From DATKLL01 sp035542475 (GTDB lineage Bacteria; Desulfobacterota; Syntrophia; Syntrophales; UBA2185): DNA of 64,000 nucleotides. Location of the stretch: NCBI GenBank assembly GCA_035542475.1, contig DATKLL010000134.1, positions 1 through 64,000 of the forward strand, in the 5' to 3' direction. This document shows, piece by piece, positions 25,092 to 32,387 of the stretch. Every line of letters starts with the position of its first letter. Positions within the stretch are counted from its first letter, which is position 1. Both the position numbers and the translations under genes were made by a program. The notes below the pieces were generated by a model that saw only the letters and a program-made list of their open reading frames with translations, was not told the DNA's origin and did not search any database.

Positions 25092-28000
25092 TCAGCTAAT
25101 TTCCGCATCACAACGCAGACAGCGGCTTGCCTCGAGGACAGCTATCATCTTCTTGTAGCCAAGCTCGACCTCTTTGAAGTTTCGTTTCCTGTCCGGAATA
25201 TGCATCTCGGGCATTCTTGCTTGAGGAGCCTCTTCAGACTCTTCATCGATAACGAAAGGTACCTCAATATACTCATCCGGTGGTTCCACGTAAGCAGGTT
25301 CGTTGTTGACCTTTCTAATATAGGCATCTATATCACGTGCGGCCTGGTGTCCTCCGGCAATAGCACCGATGACTGTATCCGGCCCTGTCAGTGCATCACC
25401 ACCCGTGAAAAACTTTGGATTGGTCGTCTGGGACTTGCTTCCTGACCCCAAGTCAAACGTGGACCACTTATTAACATTCACGCCACTATCTTTGGGGACA
25501 AAAGTCATATCAGGAACCTGGCCGATCGATGCGATAACAGTATCCACGCTCAGAGTGAATTGTGATCCCGCAATTGCGACAGGTTTCTTCCTTCCGCTCT
25601 TGTCGAAATCACCTAGTTTCATTCGTTCACAGGTAATACCTGTTACCTTGCCGTCCTTGCCTTCAATCTTGAGCGGCGCAACGAGAAGATCGATCTTGAT
25701 TCCTTCCTCTTCAGCGGCATGAATTTCTTCTTCCGCAGCGGGCATGTCCTTCTTCTCACGGCGGTAAAGGATTGTTACATTCGCGCCGAGACGCAATGCC
25801 ACGCGGGCTGCGTCGATAGCTGAATTACCGCCACCGATAACAGCCACTCTTGAACCAATAGATTTCTTGCCGCTTGTCCAAGCCGCCTCGTCGGCATTAA
25901 AATCTCTCAGGAATTCGACGCCACCATAAACGCCCTTAAGGTCTTCACCGGGAACTCCCATCGGCTGGCTCTTGTGTGCACCAGTAGCCAAGAAAATATA
26001 ATCGAAATCTTTATTAACCTGATCAAAGGAAATGTCCTTACCCACACGGGTGTTGCACTTTATTTCTACACCAAGAGATTTAACATTGTCATTAATTTCA
26101 TTGGCCAGGGTGTTCCTCGGGAGTCTGTAGGCCGGAATGGCCCAGCGCAGCATTCCACCTGGTTCAGATAGTTCTTCAAAGACGGTTACCTTATATCCTC
26201 TGAGAGCTAAGTCTCGTGCTGCTGTTAGACCGGCCGGACCCGCGCCTATAACGGCGATCTTTTGTTTTCTTGTCACCGGTACTGCAACTGTTTCCGGTCT
26301 TGGTGCATTGTCTGTAATGAACCTCTTCAGGAATTTGATGGCAAGCGGTTCATCAAGATTGCCCCTTCGGCACTTCGCCTGGCATTTATGGTCGCAAACC
26401 CTCCCGCACACGGAAGGGAAGGGGTTTGTCTTTAACATTACTTTGTAGGCATCGCTCAATCGTTCTGCACGGATGAGGGCGATGTAAGCAGGCACGTCCA
26501 TTCCGGCGGGACAAGTATGCTGGCACGGCGATTTGAAAAGTGCTGAACATACAACAGCCCGGCATTTCTTATCTCTTATATGTTCCTCGTATTCATCCTT
26601 GAAATAGCGTATGGTACTGAGGACCGGGTTCGGGGCTGTCTGCCCAAGACCGCAAAGAGAGGCATTTTTGATAATGCCGGCCATATCCTGGAGGATTTCA
26701 ATATCGCCTTCCTTGCCCTTACCCTGGGTAATGTTTGTCAGCATTTCCAGCATTCTCTTTGTACCTTCCCTGCAGGGTGTACATTTTCCGCAGGATTCAT
26801 CCTGGACGAAATCCATGAAGAATCGGGCCATGTCAACAGCGCATTTGTCCTCGTTCAAAACGATCATACCGCCGGAACCCATGATGGCTCCCAACTCCGT
26901 AACTCGCTCAAAATCTACCGGTGCATTGAGGTGCTCAATAGGGATACATCCGCCGGAAGGTCCACCTAACTGTGCGGCCTTAAACTTTTTCCCACCTGGA
27001 CAGCCACCACCAATGTCGTAAACGATCTGGCCAAGGGTAGTTCCCATAGGAACTTCCACAAGACCGACGTTGTTTACATCGCCTGTAAGGGCGAATACCT
27101 TTGTGCCCTTGCTTTTTTCTGTTCCAATAGCGTTGTACCAGGATGCCCCGTTCATTATGATCTGGCCAATATTGGCGAATGTCTCCACGTTGTTCAGAAC
27201 GGAGGGTTTGGCCCAAAGCCCTGCAATGGCAGGGAAGGGCGGCCTTGGCCGCGGCATGCCGCGTTTTCCTTCGATGGATGTCATCAAGGCTGTCTCTTCG
27301 CCGCATACAAAGGCGCCAGCGCCTTGATAAATTTCAATGTCAACATCGAATCCGGTACCGAGGATGTTCTTTCCCAAAAGACCGTATTCTTTTGCCTGCT
27401 TAATTGCAATACCCAAGCGATGAAGGGCAAGAGGGTATTCTGCACGGCAGTATATATAGCCTTGATGTGCGCCGATGGCCTTCGCAGCAATGACCATGCC
27501 TTCTAGGACGGCATGGGGATCAGCCTCAAGAACGCTTCTATCCATAAAGGCACCGGGATCGCCTTCATCTGCATTGCAGAGGATGTATTTTACGTCACCC
27601 GGCTGTGAAGCACAGAATCTCCATTTTAGGCCTGTAGGGAAACCAGCGCCGCCTCTCCCGCGTAATCCTGAGTCGAGGACTTCTTTGACAATCTGTTCCG
27701 GCGTCATTTCCGTCAGGGCCTTTGCCATTCCTGCATAACCGTCTCTGGCAATAGCCTCATCAATATTTTCCGGATCAATCCTGCCCCTGTTTTTCAATAC
27801 TATGAGCTTCTGGTGGGCAAAAAATGGTATCTCATACATCTGGGGGATTGTTTCTTGTGTGAGAGGCTCTTTGTAAAGAAGCCGCTCCAAGATTCTCCCT
27901 TTCACGAGATGCTCTTCAACCAGTTCAGGCATATCCTCCGGTCTCATTGACATATAGATAACGCCTTCTGGATATACCACCATTATGGGGCCTAAGGCGC

Positions 28001-28154
28001 AAAACCCGTTACAACCGGTTTCAACAACTCTTACCTGATCTGAAAATCCCCGCTTATCAATCTCTGCCTGCAACGCTTGTTTTACTTTAAGAGTTCCGGA
28101 AGCATGACATCCGGTTCCTCCGCAGATTAAAAAATGCGAACGAAACGCTTTCAT
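25092..28154 (-). CDS. NuoF-GltD fusion: NADH:acceptor flavoprotein with glutamate synthase-like FAD subunit
   Basis: A 1020-residue fusion. Residues 1-95 form a thioredoxin-like [2Fe-2S] domain (CGGTGCHASG, then TGCNGFC). Residues ~110-450 are the NuoF/HydB 51-kDa FMN- and NADH-binding core with NADEGDPGAFMDRS, followed by the [4Fe-4S] motif CGKCTPCREGT near 455. From about 520 on it is GltD-like: two Cys clusters (HTCPAG; CGRVCDHKCQAKCRR), an FAD motif GAGPAGLTAARD near 636 and an NAD(P) motif GGGNSAIDAARV near 771, ending CLRCD. It should move electrons between NAD(P)H, flavins and ferredoxin-type carriers, possibly by bifurcation. No hydrogenase or formate dehydrogenase catalytic subunit is adjacent. 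Start at ATG 28154 after AAGGAGG; an ATG at 28175 precedes that site. Confidence 0.9.
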   Translation of the reverse strand: MKAFRSHFLICGGTGCHASGTLKVKQALQAEIDKRGFSDQVRVVETGCNGFCALGPIMVVYPEGVIYMSMRPEDMPELVEEHLVKGRILERLLYKEPLTQETIPQMYEIPFFAHQKLIVLKNRGRIDPENIDEAIARDGYAGMAKALTEMTPEQIVKEVLDSGLRGRGGAGFPTGLKWRFCASQPGDVKYILCNADEGDPGAFMDRSVLEADPHAVLEGMVIAAKAIGAHQGYIYCRAEYPLALHRLGIAIKQAKEYGLLGKNILGTGFDVDIEIYQGAGAFVCGEETALMTSIEGKRGMPRPRPPFPAIAGLWAKPSVLNNVETFANIGQIIMNGASWYNAIGTEKSKGTKVFALTGDVNNVGLVEVPMGTTLGQIVYDIGGGCPGGKKFKAAQLGGPSGGCIPIEHLNAPVDFERVTELGAIMGSGGMIVLNEDKCAVDMARFFMDFVQDESCGKCTPCREGTKRMLEMLTNITQGKGKEGDIEILQDMAGIIKNASLCGLGQTAPNPVLSTIRYFKDEYEEHIRDKKCRAVVCSALFKSPCQHTCPAGMDVPAYIALIRAERLSDAYKVMLKTNPFPSVCGRVCDHKCQAKCRRGNLDEPLAIKFLKRFITDNAPRPETVAVPVTRKQKIAVIGAGPAGLTAARDLALRGYKVTVFEELSEPGGMLRWAIPAYRLPRNTLANEINDNVKSLGVEIKCNTRVGKDISFDQVNKDFDYIFLATGAHKSQPMGVPGEDLKGVYGGVEFLRDFNADEAAWTSGKKSIGSRVAVIGGGNSAIDAARVALRLGANVTILYRREKKDMPAAEEEIHAAEEEGIKIDLLVAPLKIEGKDGKVTGITCERMKLGDFDKSGRKKPVAIAGSQFTLSVDTVIASIGQVPDMTFVPKDSGVNVNKWSTFDLGSGSKSQTTNPKFFTGGDALTGPDTVIGAIAGGHQAARDIDAYIRKVNNEPAYVEPPDEYIEVPFVIDEESEEAPQARMPEMHIPDRKRNFKEVELGYKKMIAVLEASRCLRCDAEIS

Positions 28155-28240
28155 GTGGATACTATCCTCCTTCATGTAATTATATCAATCTTTGTAGTAA
28201 GGGAGCACTCATCGCGACCTTACCAATAACTCCCATGGCT

Positions 28241-28609
28241 TTAGCCTCGGGCAATAGCAAACATGGTCTGAACTTCACCCTGCTGGACGTGCCTTTTGAA
28301 CACCTGACGCATTTTATTTGCATCCATCTGTCCGTAAATGATCGGTTGCTGCCCGATTAGTTCTACGGTGACCATGGGTTCCTTGCTGCACATCCCTGCA
28401 CAACCGGATGTAGTTACTATGACATCTGTAACACCTGCTTCGGCAATCTCACTCATCAATGAATCCATGACTGTTCTCGCACCAGCGGCGACACCGCACG
28501 TACCCATGTGTACAGTAATCTTCGCTCTCTGGCCGCCTTCTCTCAATGCGGTTTCTGAGTGAACCTTATCCTTGATTTTTTTCAAATCCGCTATCGTTAA
28601 TTTTGCCAT
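28241..28609 (-). CDS. Thioredoxin-like [2Fe-2S] ferredoxin subunit
   Basis: Small iron-sulfur protein of the NuoE-like/thioredoxin-like ferredoxin group. Four cysteines are placed as expected: GTCGVAAGA near residue 33, and TSGCAGMCSKEP near 70. 122 residues, soluble. Similar subunits accompany HydABC hydrogenases and NADH-dependent formate dehydrogenases, where they relay electrons to the NuoF-type subunit. It lies between the NuoE-like gene (20 bases upstream) and the fusion gene. Good AGGGGAG ribosome-binding site. Confidence 0.88.
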   Translation of the reverse strand: MAKLTIADLKKIKDKVHSETALREGGQRAKITVHMGTCGVAAGARTVMDSLMSEIAEAGVTDVIVTTSGCAGMCSKEPMVTVELIGQQPIIYGQMDANKMRQVFKRHVQQGEVQTMFAIARG

Positions 28610-28629
28610 AACTGCTCCCCTTATCCTTA

Positions 28630-29136
28630 TTAATTATACTGAACTATAACTTCTTTAACTTTTGCCGGTTTCAATCTGCCGTGAACGTTATCGCCAACGA
28701 AAATCACCGGTCCTAACCCACAAGCGCCTACGCAACGGACTGTTTCCAGTGTGAAGAGCCTGTCGGCGGTAGTCCCTCCCTCTTCCACATTAAGTTCTTT
28801 CTTAACGTTTTCATAGATGCTCTTGCCGCCACGGACATAACAGGCAGTACCCAGGCACACGCGCATAGTGTGCTTGCCGCGAGGGGTCATTGTAAAGAAA
28901 GAGTAAAACGTTGTCACGCCATAGACGCGACTCAGAGGCAAATTAAGCCCGCTGGCGATGATTTTCAGGATGGGCATCGGCAGAAACTCAAGTACACCCT
29001 GCGCCTCCTCCAAAACAGGAATCAATGATCCGGGTTTGTCTTTATACTTGGCAATGATTTCGTCCAACTTTTTTAGTTGTTCTTTTGAGAATTCCTTTGA
29101 TATGTCAATATCAACATTCGCCGCTTTTGCTTTCAT
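28630..29136 (-). CDS. NuoE-family [2Fe-2S] subunit
   Basis: Homologue of the 24-kDa subunit of complex I and of HydC of trimeric hydrogenases. N-terminal helical bundle (about 10-80) with SLIPVLEEAQGVLEFLP; the [2Fe-2S] ligands are in VCLGTACYVRGG and TVRCVGACGLGPV. 168 residues is normal. AAGGAGG lies upstream. Expected to form a complex with the NuoF-GltD fusion and the small ferredoxin subunit encoded downstream. Confidence 0.93.
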   Translation of the reverse strand: MKAKAANVDIDISKEFSKEQLKKLDEIIAKYKDKPGSLIPVLEEAQGVLEFLPMPILKIIASGLNLPLSRVYGVTTFYSFFTMTPRGKHTMRVCLGTACYVRGGKSIYENVKKELNVEEGGTTADRLFTLETVRCVGACGLGPVIFVGDNVHGRLKPAKVKEVIVQYN

Positions 29137-29165
29137 GTACTAAATCCTCCTTGCTAATACATAAT

Positions 29166-29714
29166 TCATGCTTCCGTCCCTATTTCTTTCAAGCCCTCCT
29201 GAATATGGTCCCTGATGAAATTTAAAACTTCCACATGATTGATTGGTACATCATCAATTTCTTTCTTGACGTCTCTTGTATCTAAAATATATTTCCGATC
29301 ATTACGTTGATGGCGGTAAATGAAATCAACATCCGTATTGCCCGCTATCAGTGTGACCAGGGTGCTTGCGATATCGCCAAGGGGTTGTCGGTCAATATGA
29401 TTAAGCTTAAATTCAGCTACAACCCTAGTTCCTTCACCTCCCTTCGATTCTATAATAAATTTACCGTTTGTCCTTTCTGTGGCCTGAGCAAGCATCGGAA
29501 GCCCTAAACCGATGTTGCGAACCTTTTTTGTCGTAAAAAATGGATCCATGGCCTTCTTGAGAACGTCCTCGCTCATGCCGGATCCATTATCCTTGATTTC
29601 CAAGGTCAGGGTGTCCCCTGTCGTATCTTCGATAATGGTTATATAAACTGTTTTAGCGCCGGCACGGGTGGAATTTTCCACGATATCCAGGATATGAAGG
29701 GAAAGCTCAAGCAA
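29166..29714 (-). CDS. GHKL-type ATP-binding protein (histidine kinase-like)
   Basis: A stand-alone HATPase domain: N box with IVENSTRAGA, G1 box EIKDNGSGMSEDV, and a glycine-rich G2 box GLGLPMLAQA. No phospho-acceptor domain is present, so it is not a complete sensor kinase. The last 60 residues form an extension of unknown role. The start is TTG at 29714, just after the PHP gene's stop and with GGAG upstream, so translation is probably coupled. Such proteins recur beside NuoE/NuoF-type hydrogenase operons in anaerobes and are presumed regulators. 182 residues. Confidence 0.85.
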   Translation of the reverse strand: MLELSLHILDIVENSTRAGAKTVYITIIEDTTGDTLTLEIKDNGSGMSEDVLKKAMDPFFTTKKVRNIGLGLPMLAQATERTNGKFIIESKGGEGTRVVAEFKLNHIDRQPLGDIASTLVTLIAGNTDVDFIYRHQRNDRKYILDTRDVKKEIDDVPINHVEVLNFIRDHIQEGLKEIGTEA

Positions 29715-29717
29715 TCA

Positions 29718-30455
29718 TCACTCCTGAATATATCTTCCTTCCCGATGCTCAAAGGCCATTTTCAACTCAGAAATCGTTCCTCTCTCAAGAAACATGGTCG
29801 TTGTCCCTTGTCCGATATCCTTGATAAAATGCGCGTCCGATGATTCGATAAAGGGAAAGCGTGCAAGCTCCGGATATCTTATCCGTGCTCCTTGTATTCC
29901 TGTCTGATGCGTTACCTCAAGGGCATCGAGAGGGATTTCCGGGTCAATAAAACCTAACTGGCTTATGACACTGAAACTTTCACGATCAATATGAGAAGCG
30001 ATTGCAAGCCCGCCGACATTGTGTATAAGATGAATAATATCAAGTAACGGTAACTTGGTCGCTCCGAGGAGGAATCTATCGTTAAAACCTTCCACTTCGT
30101 CCAGATCATTGACGATGGCCTGGCAACCGAAAATTTCCTCTCTATTTGTACCGGAAAGATGATCATAAATAATATCCTGGATCTTCTTCAGGTCATCCAA
30201 TGTATCAAAAAGAGCCAGCAGATGAACTTCTTCACTGCTCGTTATTTCTATTCCTGGGAGGATAGTAAGGGCCTTTCCCTCAGCTAACCTCAACACAAAC
30301 TGCATATTCTCCGAGGCATTGTGGTCGCAGATCGCGACGATGTCCAGTTGTTTGGCGATGGATTTCTCAACCACAGCCCTTGGATACATTTCCAAATCTG
30401 CACAGGGTGAAAGACATGTATGCATATGGAGATCGCAGCGAAAAGCCCTGAGCAT
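29718..30455 (-). CDS. PHP-domain metal-dependent phosphoesterase
   Basis: PHP-fold protein with metal ligands in DLHMHTCLSPC (HxH) and ICDHNASEN, and later histidines in ASHIDRES and SSDAHFI. 245 residues, consistent with the single-domain TrpH/YciV-like PHP phosphoesterases. The substrate is unknown. In related operons this gene stands among the DRTGG and ATPase genes, suggesting a regulatory or nucleotide-cleaving role rather than catalysis in the redox complex. Confidence 0.87.
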   Translation of the reverse strand: MLRAFRCDLHMHTCLSPCADLEMYPRAVVEKSIAKQLDIVAICDHNASENMQFVLRLAEGKALTILPGIEITSSEEVHLLALFDTLDDLKKIQDIIYDHLSGTNREEIFGCQAIVNDLDEVEGFNDRFLLGATKLPLLDIIHLIHNVGGLAIASHIDRESFSVISQLGFIDPEIPLDALEVTHQTGIQGARIRYPELARFPFIESSDAHFIKDIGQGTTTMFLERGTISELKMAFEHREGRYIQE

Positions 30456-30472
30456 AAGGATTTAATATCCAC

Positions 30473-30508
30473 AAGAAGAAGGGACCGTCATCATGGTCGT
30501 ATCTTCTT
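30473..30508. other. Intercistronic hairpin between DRTGG and PHP genes
   Basis: AAGAAGA (30473-30479) pairs with TCTTCTT (30502-30508), and inside it GACC (30483-30486) pairs with GGTC (30495-30498). On the minus (transcribed) strand no T-run follows, so it is more likely an RNA stability or processing element than a terminator. Confidence 0.45.
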
Positions 30509-30520
30509 TTTGCCCCCGTA

Positions 30521-30862
30521 TTAATCAGTTTTTTTAATTAAGTTGTATATCCTGCCTGTGAGCTCGAACCCGGATAGATCTGACACCATTATAGGGATAC
30601 CTTCCTTTATTGCCTTCTCGAGGGTATCCTTAGCCGGCTCGCTACCCTGAACGAGGATGATCCCGGCGTGTTCTTTAAGACTGGCAACGGCAACAATGTT
30701 CTGATGAACCTGGCGTGTGATCCAGATGTCACCTTCTTTACTATTTGCCATCACATCGCTTAATAAATCTCCGATATATCCCCCCCGTATCTCTCTTTTC
30801 AGCTTGTCTTTGCCTGATTTGACCTGTAAATTTAAGGCCTTGACGATAGATTCAAAATCCAC
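30521..30862 (-). CDS. DRTGG-domain protein
   Basis: About 113 residues matching the DRTGG domain, a small ligand-binding domain also found in phosphotransacetylases and near HPrK-like proteins. Typical layout: an N-terminal helix then GGYIGDLLSDVMANSKEGDIWIT and VQGSEPAKDTLEKAIKEGIPI. Ligand unknown. The start is GTG at 30862, with GGAG 9 bases upstream. A second DRTGG gene of about the same size lies at 31343-31705. Confidence 0.85.
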   Translation of the reverse strand: MDFESIVKALNLQVKSGKDKLKREIRGGYIGDLLSDVMANSKEGDIWITRQVHQNIVAVASLKEHAGIILVQGSEPAKDTLEKAIKEGIPIMVSDLSGFELTGRIYNLIKKTD

Positions 30863-30884
30863 GTCATCGAGCTCCTTTTCTCAA

Positions 30885-31334
30885 CTATTGTAAAGAGGCA
30901 CTATTTGTTTGAATAATCATCTTCAAGTGAGTTCCTTTGCCGACTTCTGATGAGATATGGAATATATCTGAAAAACTCTTTATATTGCACAATCCCATTC
31001 CGGCACCGAATCCCATTTCCCTGATCTTTTGGCTTGCCGTTGAATAACCCGGTTGCATGGCTAGTTCTATATCTGGAATTCCCTGACCTTCGTCTATAGC
31101 CTCTATCAAAATACAATCAGGAACGACACGAAGACGAATCATCCCCTTTTTTGCATAAGAAACAATATTTATTTCAGATTCATAAGCCACAAGGGCAGCT
31201 TTCCTGACCAGGTCGCTGGAAATACCTATGCGCTTCAGAATGGCTTTAATATTTCCGGATACCTCTCCGGCAGTGTCAAAATCCCCGCCAACAACAGTAA
31301 AACTTCCTTCATATAAGGGTTTTTTTTCATCCAC
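30885..31334 (-). CDS. Anti-sigma factor-like serine kinase (RsbW/SpoIIAB type)
   Basis: A 149-residue GHKL ATPase of the RsbW group. N box with KAALVAYESEINIVSYA, G1 box ILIEAIDEGQGIPD, and a G2 region MGFGAGMGLCNIKSF. Family members bind a sigma factor or an anti-anti-sigma partner and phosphorylate a serine; no such partner gene is adjacent. Starts with GTG at 31334, 8 bases after the upstream DRTGG gene's stop. Confidence 0.85.
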   Translation of the reverse strand: MDEKKPLYEGSFTVVGGDFDTAGEVSGNIKAILKRIGISSDLVRKAALVAYESEINIVSYAKKGMIRLRVVPDCILIEAIDEGQGIPDIELAMQPGYSTASQKIREMGFGAGMGLCNIKSFSDIFHISSEVGKGTHLKMIIQTNSASLQ

Positions 31335-31342
31335 GATGACGT

Positions 31343-31705
31343 CTATTTACTCCCCACTTTTTCAATACAACCCTTAATACCTTTTGAATATAACCGTCCT
31401 GCAACCTCAAAAAGTATGTATTTCGTCGTAAGAATGGGGATATTCAACTCCTCCCCCAATTGGAAGGTTTCCTGAGAAGGTCTTTTTCCTCTGCCCATAA
31501 TAATTGCGGCAATATCAAGTACGTCTGCTGTTCTCACAACCTGCGGATTGGTTAATCCCGTAATTAAAAGGCTTCCTGCTGTCGCGAAGGCTAGGACGTC
31601 GCTCATCAGGTCGGCTACGAAAGCGGTTTTTACTTCCATATCCAACTGATTTTCACCGATGAGAACTTCCGCATCGAGAAGCTCTTTTATCTCACGGAGG
31701 GTCAA
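31343..31705 (-). CDS. DRTGG-domain protein (first gene of the redox-regulatory operon)
   Basis: 120 residues with DRTGG features: MTLREIKELLDAEVL at the start, VKTAFVADLMSDVLAFATAGSL in the centre and a C-terminal GRLYSKGIKG. Start codon is TTG at 31705 with TAGGAG 6 bases upstream. It heads a run of eight minus-strand genes ending in the NuoF-GltD fusion. The two DRTGG paralogues resemble each other in layout but are not close copies. Confidence 0.84.
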   Translation of the reverse strand: MTLREIKELLDAEVLIGENQLDMEVKTAFVADLMSDVLAFATAGSLLITGLTNPQVVRTADVLDIAAIIMGRGKRPSQETFQLGEELNIPILTTKYILFEVAGRLYSKGIKGCIEKVGSK

Positions 31706-32387
31706 TTTATTCTCCTAAGGTAAAGAGATATAAATATAATTCGTCTCTTATAAGTAATGACAAACACTTTTCGTGAATTAATGAAGACACCTATAAAGTA
31801 CGGAAGAGCGCTTATCATACGCAACGGGCTATGTCAACACAATTTTTGACAACTTTGAAAAAAGTCCGAAGCTTAGATTGATATATTCAATGTGCTTTCG
31901 GCAATCATTTAAATATATCTTCTCTGAATATGTAAGAAGCGAAGCTCACCGCTACTACAGGTACGGTACTTCATTTTACAATTTATTTGAAATTCCTTTT
32001 TGCTTTTTAATGTTGTCATACTGATATTTTTAAGGCTTTTCTAGATTATTTTTATTGTCATGTGACATGAGTATAATCTTGAATTATCTGACCGTGATCA
32101 TAAATGAATATTCATCAGAGATATTATTGTAAACTAACATCGCTAAATATTTCTTCAATACAACGGCCTTTTATGATAGAAAATTCACCTGACGAAAGTG
32201 ACTATAAAGAGATTTTGAAGGTAATGCATACCATTTGAAATTATTATGAATCAGTGAATTTTAATTAGGATACTGTTCTTATAAATGAATTAAAAATCGA
32301 AGGCAAAAAAATGAACATATATAATGGGTTAAATTTCTAATTATAAACTTGTCAGAAGAGATTTTGATAGGAGTAATAAATTTAGAC
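31706..32387. other. Divergent intergenic region of about 680 bases
   Basis: AT-rich region between the redox operon (minus) and the histidine kinase gene (plus). It should contain both promoters, but no pair of -35/-10 boxes stood out strongly. A 21-codon frame at 32173-32238 has no ribosome-binding site and is not called. No repeat or known RNA was recognised. Confidence 0.5.

Noticed and set aside
32173..32238. A 21-codon ATG frame upstream of the histidine kinase
   Set aside because: Very short, no ribosome-binding site, no domain or neighbour support.
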